This document shows, piece by piece, positions 26,286 through 31,584 of a stretch of DNA of 31,584 bases (the stretch's first letter is position 1; each line of letters begins with the position of its first letter). This DNA is from CAZQSS01 sp964596405 (lineage in GTDB: Bacteria; Patescibacteriota; Patescibacteriia; Magasanikbacterales; UBA10003), in the NCBI GenBank assembly GCA_964596405.1, contig CAZQSS010000009.1, positions 1 to 31,584 on the forward strand, read 5' to 3'. The position numbers and the translations under genes are program-made. The notes under the pieces were generated by a model, which was not told where the DNA came from, made no database searches, and saw nothing but the letters and a program-made list of their open reading frames with translations.

Positions 26286-27949
26286 AACTATTTTCCAAAC
26301 GCAACATTATTATCGTTGTGATTATTTTAGCCGGCGCCGGTTATGGTTTTTATCGTTATCGTCAGACTAATCAGCCCGTGAGTTATGACACCGTCAAAGT
26401 GATGCGTGGTAACTTGGCGCAGACGGTAGAGGCGACGGGCAAAATTCAATCGGCTAATGATTTGGAAATGCGTTTTGAAACCGCCGGAATTTTGGGTGAT
26501 GTCAGGGTTAAAGAAAACGACCAGGTTATTGCCGGTCAAATTTTGGCGTCTTTGCGCGCCGCTCAACTGAATGCGGCCGTGGCTCAGGCCCAGGCTAATT
26601 TGGATCAGACAATGGCCGGCTCCACCTCCGAAACTATTGCTCAATACGAAGCCGATGTTAAAAAAGCCGAAGCGAATTTAGTCAAAGCTCTGACTGATTT
26701 GAGCAATCTCAAGGCCGGGTTAAAACAAGGTTTAGATAATTCTTATATCAATCAGATTAATACTTTACAGGGCGCTTTAGCGCCGGTGGAAACATCAATG
26801 ACCGATATGGATACGGTGTTGGGCGTAGAGAACTCTTCAGCTAATAACGCTTTTGATCTGGCGCTGGTAACAATGGACAACTCGTCGTTTTATTATTCAC
26901 AAGCAAAATCCGATTTTAGCGCCGCTCGAGTTAAGATTAACGCCGCCAAAAGCGTTGTCCAAACTTTGGTGATTTCTTCGTCCGCCGATGAGGTCGCGAC
27001 GGCGACCGACAAAGTAAAAGAGTCTTTGGATGCCATAGCCACCGCTTTAGGCAGCACCTGGACAGTTTTAGATAAATTAGACGTGAATGCTCCGGCCCAC
27101 AATTTGACGATTGGCATAGTCACGGCCAAAAAGACTACCTTGGATACGGACAAGGCGTCAGTGACCACTAAAAAGACCGCTGTTTTGACCGGAGAGCAAA
27201 CCATGGCCACGGCCAAATTAAATTATCAGGGCGAGGCGGGTTCAGCCGGCGCGTCGCAAGTGGCTCAATACGAAGCCAATGTAAAAATATATGAAGCGGC
27301 GCTGGGTTCGGCCCAGGCTTCATTGGCGGTTAAAAAAGCGCCTCAACGTGAAGTTGATTTGGCGCCCCTGCGCGCCGCTTTGGCTCAGGCCGTGGCCAAT
27401 CGGGAGAAAACTGTTTTGCGCGCGCCCATTGACGGTATGATTGCCAAGGTTAATAAAAAAGTCGGTGAGCTGGTTTCATCCGCGGATGTCGTGATCAATT
27501 TTATTTCACCGCATTTTGAAATTGACGTGGATATTCCGGAAGCCGATGTGGCTAAATTAAAATTGAATGATTCGGTGGTTATCACCTTAGATGCTTTTGG
27601 CGATGATGTAAAATTTTCCGGCAAAGTAGCTTCCATTGAACCGGCCTCAACTGAAATTCAAGACGTGGTTTATTATAAAGTAAAAATGACTCTGGATGAT
27701 ACCGACAAAGCCGTTAAATCTGGTATGACGACCAACGTCACTGTGAGTACCGCCAGTCGGGAAAACACGCTTTATATTCCTTCTCGCGCCGTTCGTACTA
27801 ACGATGAAAAGTATGTGCGGGTTTTGGTGGGTAACGAAGTAAAAGATATGCCGGTAAAGTTGGGTCTTAAAGCCGATGATGGCAAAACGGAAGTTTTAAG
27901 CGGTCTTCAAGAAGGCGATTTAGTGGTTTTGGGAATCAAAACGAAATAG
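26282..27949 (+). CDS. MacA-like periplasmic adaptor (HlyD family)
   Basis: 555 aa, longer than MacA (about 370) because of an extended helical hairpin. Membrane anchor at residues 7-25, biotinyl-lipoyl half-motif VEATGKIQSANDLEMRFE, long Ala-rich coiled coil (about 100-370), second lipoyl part VLRAPIDGMIAKVNKKVGELVSS, then beta-barrel domains to the end (SRAVRTNDEKYVRVL). It would link the ATPase/permeases to the outside. In a cell without a classical outer membrane its partner is unclear. First gene of the export operon, coupled to gpsA. Confidence 0.93.
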   Translation: MKLFSKRNIIIVVIILAGAGYGFYRYRQTNQPVSYDTVKVMRGNLAQTVEATGKIQSANDLEMRFETAGILGDVRVKENDQVIAGQILASLRAAQLNAAVAQAQANLDQTMAGSTSETIAQYEADVKKAEANLVKALTDLSNLKAGLKQGLDNSYINQINTLQGALAPVETSMTDMDTVLGVENSSANNAFDLALVTMDNSSFYYSQAKSDFSAARVKINAAKSVVQTLVISSSADEVATATDKVKESLDAIATALGSTWTVLDKLDVNAPAHNLTIGIVTAKKTTLDTDKASVTTKKTAVLTGEQTMATAKLNYQGEAGSAGASQVAQYEANVKIYEAALGSAQASLAVKKAPQREVDLAPLRAALAQAVANREKTVLRAPIDGMIAKVNKKVGELVSSADVVINFISPHFEIDVDIPEADVAKLKLNDSVVITLDAFGDDVKFSGKVASIEPASTEIQDVVYYKVKMTLDDTDKAVKSGMTTNVTVSTASRENTLYIPSRAVRTNDEKYVRVLVGNEVKDMPVKLGLKADDGKTEVLSGLQEGDLVVLGIKTK

Positions 27950-27952
27950 TGT

Positions 27953-28675
27953 ATGTTTTTGATAGAAGTAAAAGACCTCTCAAAAGAATATATCAACGAA
28001 GAAGTTAAAACTCCGGTCCTGCATCATTTGAATTTTAATATTGAGCGGGGCGAATTTGTGGCCATCATGGGTCCGTCCGGCTCGGGTAAATCCACCTTGA
28101 TGCATATTTTAAGTTTTCTGGACAAACTGACTGACGGGCAGTATTTTTTTGACGGCAAGGATGTGAGTAAAAAAACCGATGACGAGTTGGCCGAAATGCG
28201 TAGCCATGAGGTGGGATTTATTTTTCAGTCTTTTAATTTATTGCCGCGCACTACGGTTTTAGAAAATGTTATGTTGCCGCTCATCTATACCGGTGATAAA
28301 GAAAGAGAGCGGGAAAACAAAGCCAAGCAAGCGGTGATTTCGGTGGGTTTGGGGCATCGTCTAACTTTTTTTACCAATCAATTATCCGGCGGTGAAAAAC
28401 AGCGGGTCGCCATTGCCCGCGCCTTGGTTAATAATCCCAAGGTGATTTTTGCCGATGAACCGACCGGCAATTTGGATTCCAAATCCGGATTGCAGGTCAT
28501 GAAAATTTTACAGGAATTAAACAAAGATGGCCATACGATTATTTTGGTTACGCATGAACGCTATACCGCCGAACACGCCAGGCGCATTTTGCGCATTAAA
28601 GATGGCGAGATTGTGGCCGATGAAATTGTTAACAACCGACAAATCGCCGATGGCGCCGAAGAACTAATGAAGTAG
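27953..28675 (+). CDS. MacB/LolD-type ABC transporter ATPase
   Basis: 240 aa. Walker A GPSGSGKST (40-48), Q-loop FIFQSFNLLPR, signature LSGGEKQRVAIARAL, Walker B VIFADEPTGNLDS, H-loop ILVTHE. The sequence places it in the MacB/LolD/FtsE group, which pairs with FtsX-like permeases. Neighbours: adaptor 3 nt upstream, two permeases downstream. The cytoplasmic motor of the export system. Confidence 0.96.
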   Translation: MFLIEVKDLSKEYINEEVKTPVLHHLNFNIERGEFVAIMGPSGSGKSTLMHILSFLDKLTDGQYFFDGKDVSKKTDDELAEMRSHEVGFIFQSFNLLPRTTVLENVMLPLIYTGDKERERENKAKQAVISVGLGHRLTFFTNQLSGGEKQRVAIARALVNNPKVIFADEPTGNLDSKSGLQVMKILQELNKDGHTIILVTHERYTAEHARRILRIKDGEIVADEIVNNRQIADGAEELMK

Positions 28676-28677
28676 TT

Positions 28678-28813
28678 ATGCCCCGTTAGAAGTTCTCAAC
28701 ACAAAAAATTTTTCTAAAATTTTTTGTGTGGGCACTAACGGCGACAGTTTAAAAATATATCATTGCGTTAAAAAATTATTTAATTTGGTTTATCTAACTT
28801 CTAACGGGGTATG
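28678..28813 (+). promoter_or_regulatory. Start-codon-sequestering inverted-repeat element, copy 3 (different sequence)
   Basis: 5' arm ATGCCCCGTTAGAAGTT (28678-28694) pairs with AACTTCTAACGGGGTAT (28796-28812), 17 bp with one wobble, covering the permease start at 28811. An alternative partner for CCGTTAG (28683-28689) is CTAACGG at 28735-28741, enclosing a perfect 14-bp hairpin (ACACAAAAAATTTT with its complement, 28699-28729). Same plan as copies 1 and 2 (ATGCCC at the 5' edge, GGGTATG at the 3' edge) with unrelated arm sequence. Confidence 0.68.
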
Positions 28814-30063
28814 AATTTGGCCGAAAGTATTCACAGTGTTTGGCGTGTCGTCGGGCGTAATAAAGTACGCTCGTTTTTAACTATGCTCGGGATTATAATC
28901 GGCGTGATGGCGGTGATTATTGTGATGTCGGTGGGCGCCGGCGCGCAAAGTTTAATTTTAAATCAGGTTAAAAGCATGGGATCCAACTTGGTAGGTATTT
29001 TGCCGGGCAAATCCGACGAAAAGGGTCCGCCGGCTTCGGCTATCGGTATTCTGATCACTTCTTTAAAATCTGACGATATCAAAGCTTTGCTTAAAGAAAA
29101 TCCGCATCTTTTGGCCGGCACCGGCTATGTGAGGGGCACGGACACGGTGAATTGGGGTGATCAAAAAATTGATACCAATTTTACCGGTGTGAACGCCCAG
29201 TATGTTGATGTGGAAGATGCCGGCGTGGCGGCCGGCCGGTTTTTTACCGACGATGAAGAGCGGGGCGCAGCCCGTNNNNNNNNNNAGCCCGTTTGGCGGT
29301 ATTGGGTAGTCGGGCCGCTGACGATTTGTTTGGCGATCAAGATCCGGTGGGCGCGGAAATTAAAATCAAAAAAACCACTTTTAATATTATCGGCGTGATG
29401 AAGGCGCGGGGGACATCGGGTATGCAGAATCAAGATAATCAGATTTTTGTGCCGCTCACCACGGCGCAAAAATTACTTTTGGGCATTGACCACATCAGTT
29501 TTGCCCGACTCAAAGTTGATACGGCCGAAAATGTGGACGGCGCCATGGAAGAGATGAAAGTGGTTTTACGCGAGCGGCATAAAATTGATAAACCGGAAAA
29601 TGATGATTTTAGCGTGCGCTCCATGGCGCAGGGTTTGAGCGCTATTACGCAGATTACCAACGCGCTCAAAATGTTTTTGGCGGCCGTGGCGGCGATCGCG
29701 CTTATCGTCGGCGGTATCGGTATTATGAATATCATGCTCGCGGCCGTGCAGGAGCGCACCCGCGAGATCGGTTTGCGCAAAGCGGTGGGCGCCAAGAATC
29801 GTCACATTGTTACTCAATTTTTGATGGAGTCGGTGATGATTACAACCATCGGCGGAATCATTGGTATAATTTTAGGCGTTTTGATTTCTTATATTGTGGC
29901 GCGGGTCGCTCAAGCTATGGGTTATGACTGGAATTTTGTTGTTTCAATTTATTCCATTTTATTAGGCGTTTTTGTTTCGGTGACTGTCGGTTTAATTTTT
30001 GGCATCACGCCGGCGCGCCGCGCCAGCCGTTTAAATCCGGTAGAGGCATTAAGATACGAATAA
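28811..30063 (+). CDS. MacB-like permease 1 (interrupted by an artefactual gap)
   Basis: N-terminal part: membrane segment and MacB-PCD domain (NKVRSFLTMLGIIIGVMAVI). C-terminal part: three segments with GGIGIMNIMLAAVQERTREI, GLRKAVGA, ARRASRLNPVEALRYE. Ten N at 29276-29285 split the frame, but AGCCCGT occurs on both sides of them. Removing the N run and one AGCCCGT (17 nt) joins RGAAR directly to LAVLGSR, giving about 411 aa, the usual size. So one gene is present. FtsX-like permease exporting substrates or transmitting ATPase motion to the adaptor. Confidence 0.93.
29276..29285. other. 10-N scaffold join, probably of negative size
   Basis: The 7-nt word AGCCCGT ends the left contig (29269-29275) and begins the right contig (29286-29292). 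The contigs overlap by 7 nt and no sequence is missing. Confidence 0.85.
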
Positions 30064-30066
30064 CAA

Positions 30067-30131
30067 ATGTCATTCTGAACGAAGTGAAGAATCTTTGTCC
30101 TTTAGATCCTTCGCTGCGTTCAGGATGACAA
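30067..30131. repeat. REP-like palindrome between the permease genes
   Basis: TGTCATTCTGAACGAAGTGA and AAGAATC face AGATCCTTCGCTGCGTTCAG and GATGACA, an inverted repeat with an internal TTTGTCCTTT. Widespread family in Patescibacteria and other phyla; one arm is also at 11981. Ends 4 nt before the next ATG. Confidence 0.8.
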
Positions 30132-30135
30132 ACAT

Positions 30136-31383
30136 ATGAATTTAACAACCCCCGTCCAACTCGCTTTTAAATCCCTCCGGGCGCAAAAAACGCGGTCAAT
30201 TTTAACCATGCTGGGCGTCAGCATCGGCATTGGCGTGGTCATTGCCATTATGGCGGCCGGCCGCGGTTTGGATAAAATGATTTTGGGGCAACTGGAAGTT
30301 TTTTCTCCAAATATGCTGACCATTGATGTCAAAGTGCCGTCGGCGAAAAAAACCAGTCCGGAAAACGCTATTGGGCAAGCCACGGGCATCACCATCACCA
30401 CCATCAAGGATAAAGATTTGGAAGCGGTGAGGAAGCATCCCAATATTGCCGCGGCTTATGGCATGGTCATGGGGCAAGCCGTCGTTAAGTATCAAGGTGA
30501 GAGCAAAACCAGTATTTTGGTGGGCGAAGGTTATAACGTGCCGGAGGTGGAAAAATTTATTCTTGCCTCCGGTCGGATGTTTACTAAAGAAGAGGAAGAA
30601 TCTTTGGCCCAAGTGGCGGTGATAACCCCGGTGATAAAGGAGTCTTTATTTGGAGACGACGATCCGATCGGCAAAACGATTTACATCAAAGGCAAGTCCT
30701 TTCGGGTGATTGGTTCCAGGGCTAAACAGGGGGCCGTTTTTGGTTTTGATATGGATAATATAGTTATTTTGCCCACCAAAACCATGCAAAAAAGAATCTT
30801 GGGCATTGATTATATGCCGGAGATTATGGCCAAGGTTAAAGACGGCGGTCAAATCAAGCAAACTGTGGCCGATTTGGAAGAAATAATTCGGGCCAATCAC
30901 GACATTACCGATCCCAACAAAGATGATTTTTCGGTTAGTACCATGGCCGAGGCCATGAAGATGCTCGCCACGGTCGTTGACGGCATTACGTTTTTGTTGG
31001 TGGCGTTAGTTTGTATTTCATTGCTCGTCGGCGGAGTGGGGATTATGAATATTATGTACGTTTCCGTCACTGAACGGACTTTTGAAATTGGTCTGCGCAA
31101 AGCGGTGGGCGCCACGTCGCGCGATATTTTGTGGCAATTTTTATCCGAGGCGATTTTGATTACCACGGTCGGCGGCCTGGCCGGGATTGTTATCGGCGCG
31201 ATTCTGGCTTTGATAATTTATCTGATTGCCATCTATTACAATTTTATCTGGGTTTATTCTATTCCGATTGCCTCAATATTTTTAGCGATTGGGTTTTCGG
31301 CCGCCGTTGGTTTATTTTTTGGAATTTATCCTGCCCGCCGCGCAGCGCAACTTGACCCAGTAGAGGCCTTGAGACAAGAATAA
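30136..31383 (+). CDS. MacB-like permease 2
   Basis: 415 aa, same architecture as the preceding gene: membrane segment with RSILTMLGVSIGIGVVIAIM, an extracytoplasmic MacB-PCD domain (about 50-270), then three segments with GGVGIMNIMYVSVTERTFEI, GLRKAVGATSRDILWQF, ARRAAQLDPVEALRQE. A paralogue of permease 1. The two may form a heterodimer with one ATPase, or serve alternatives. Last full gene of the operon. Confidence 0.94.
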   Translation: MNLTTPVQLAFKSLRAQKTRSILTMLGVSIGIGVVIAIMAAGRGLDKMILGQLEVFSPNMLTIDVKVPSAKKTSPENAIGQATGITITTIKDKDLEAVRKHPNIAAAYGMVMGQAVVKYQGESKTSILVGEGYNVPEVEKFILASGRMFTKEEEESLAQVAVITPVIKESLFGDDDPIGKTIYIKGKSFRVIGSRAKQGAVFGFDMDNIVILPTKTMQKRILGIDYMPEIMAKVKDGGQIKQTVADLEEIIRANHDITDPNKDDFSVSTMAEAMKMLATVVDGITFLLVALVCISLLVGGVGIMNIMYVSVTERTFEIGLRKAVGATSRDILWQFLSEAILITTVGGLAGIVIGAILALIIYLIAIYYNFIWVYSIPIASIFLAIGFSAAVGLFFGIYPARRAAQLDPVEALRQE

Positions 31384-31417
31384 TATTAAAATTGGTTAGC
31401 AGTATTAGATAATTGCG

Positions 31418-31475
31418 GGTGCCCCAGCGCCGAAGCGAAGCGGAGGTTTGCGCGACGGACCGAGAGGCGGGCCGG
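31418..31475. repeat. GC-rich dispersed repeat
   Basis: GGGTGCCCCAGCGCCGAAGC... and CGGACCGAGAGGCGGG, the same family as the reverse complement of 5833-5880. It sits between the permease 2 stop and the permease relic. Confidence 0.6.
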
Positions 31476-31525
31476 CCCGCAAGGCCGCCAGCCTGGATCC
31501 GATTGAAGCCTTGAGACGAGAATAA
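31475..31525 (+). pseudogene. C-terminal relic of a third MacB-like permease
   Basis: In frame it reads ...AASLDPIEALRRE then TAA (31523-31525), matching AAQLDPVEALRQE at the end of permease 2, with mostly synonymous differences (GAC/GAT, CCA/CCG, GAG/GAA). The rest of the gene is missing, replaced by the GC-rich repeat. The remainder of the window to 31584 shows no gene. Confidence 0.7.
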
Positions 31526-31584
31526 AAAATTGGCATAAGGTACATAAGCGGGTACCTAAAACACCACTTTTTTGTTAAGCTAAA

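Noticed and set aside
28811..29398. Permease 1 as two separate truncated genes
   Set aside because: The 7-nt overlap at the N run restores a single frame.
1..31584. Alternative genetic code (TGA as Gly, as in Gracilibacteria)
   Set aside because: Several genes end properly at TGA (amrS at 21417, the TrpR-like gene at 25239) at expected family lengths, and conserved genes have no internal TGA.

Overview
The window most likely comes from a Patescibacteria (Candidate Phyla Radiation) genome, probably of the Parcubacteria type. The evidence is indirect. None of the five intact tRNA genes encodes CCA. Several promoters have a -10 box exactly 6 nt before the ATG, which predicts leaderless mRNAs. 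AT-rich spacers alternate with short GC-rich palindromic repeats, biosynthetic genes are few, and the genetic code is standard (TGA is a stop). The sequence is a scaffold with two N runs (8148-8247 and 29276-29285); the second is an artefactual join inside one gene.

Layout. 1-5800: hypothetical protein, LemA, TPM-domain protein, M16 peptidase, tpiA and a membrane-anchored TPR protein. 5800-7600: tRNA cluster (Thr-GGT, Tyr, Thr-TGT, Trp) with rpmG, an HTH protein and several broken tRNA copies interrupted by palindromes. 7590-8640: MarC-type membrane protein, gap, hypothetical protein. 8678-10598: aromatic operon (DAHP synthase, prephenate dehydrogenase) behind a Phe/Tyr leader-peptide attenuator. 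10600-11928: coiled-coil lytic transglycosylase. 12030-13450: small accessory genes. 13461-13719: tRNA-Asn on the minus strand, preceded by an apparent leader-peptide attenuator with six Asn codons. 13749-15027: rlmN. 15030-20363: two homologous small-gene cassettes enclosing an MgtE-like regulator, an NRAMP-family transporter and a HAD phosphatase. 20364-22973: complete AmmeMemoRadiSam set (amrS, amrB, amrA). 22990-24589: third cassette and an amino-acid permease. 24615-26285: TrpR-like regulator between identical palindromes, then gpsA. 26282-31383: MacA/MacB-type export system (adaptor, ATPase, two permeases), then a relic of another permease.

Five non-coding themes stand out. (1) Two ribosome-mediated attenuators: a FYFYFY peptide before DAHP synthase, and a leaderless peptide with six Asn codons before a tRNA-Asn gene. 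(2) Three intercistronic or 5'UTR elements (4728-4875, 13806-13956, 28678-28813) whose 5' arm begins with ATGCCC and whose 3' arm overlaps the start codon of the next gene, with mutually exclusive pairings. (3) A structured leader RNA with compensatory changes upstream of two unrelated small genes. (4) Small genes with strong Shine-Dalgarno sites, consensus promoters and strong terminators, set in homologous flanks like exchangeable cassettes. (5) GC-rich palindromes inserted in frame into rlmN, amrB and amrS and into tRNA copies.

All functional statements are inferred from reading the sequence; no database search or folding program was run.
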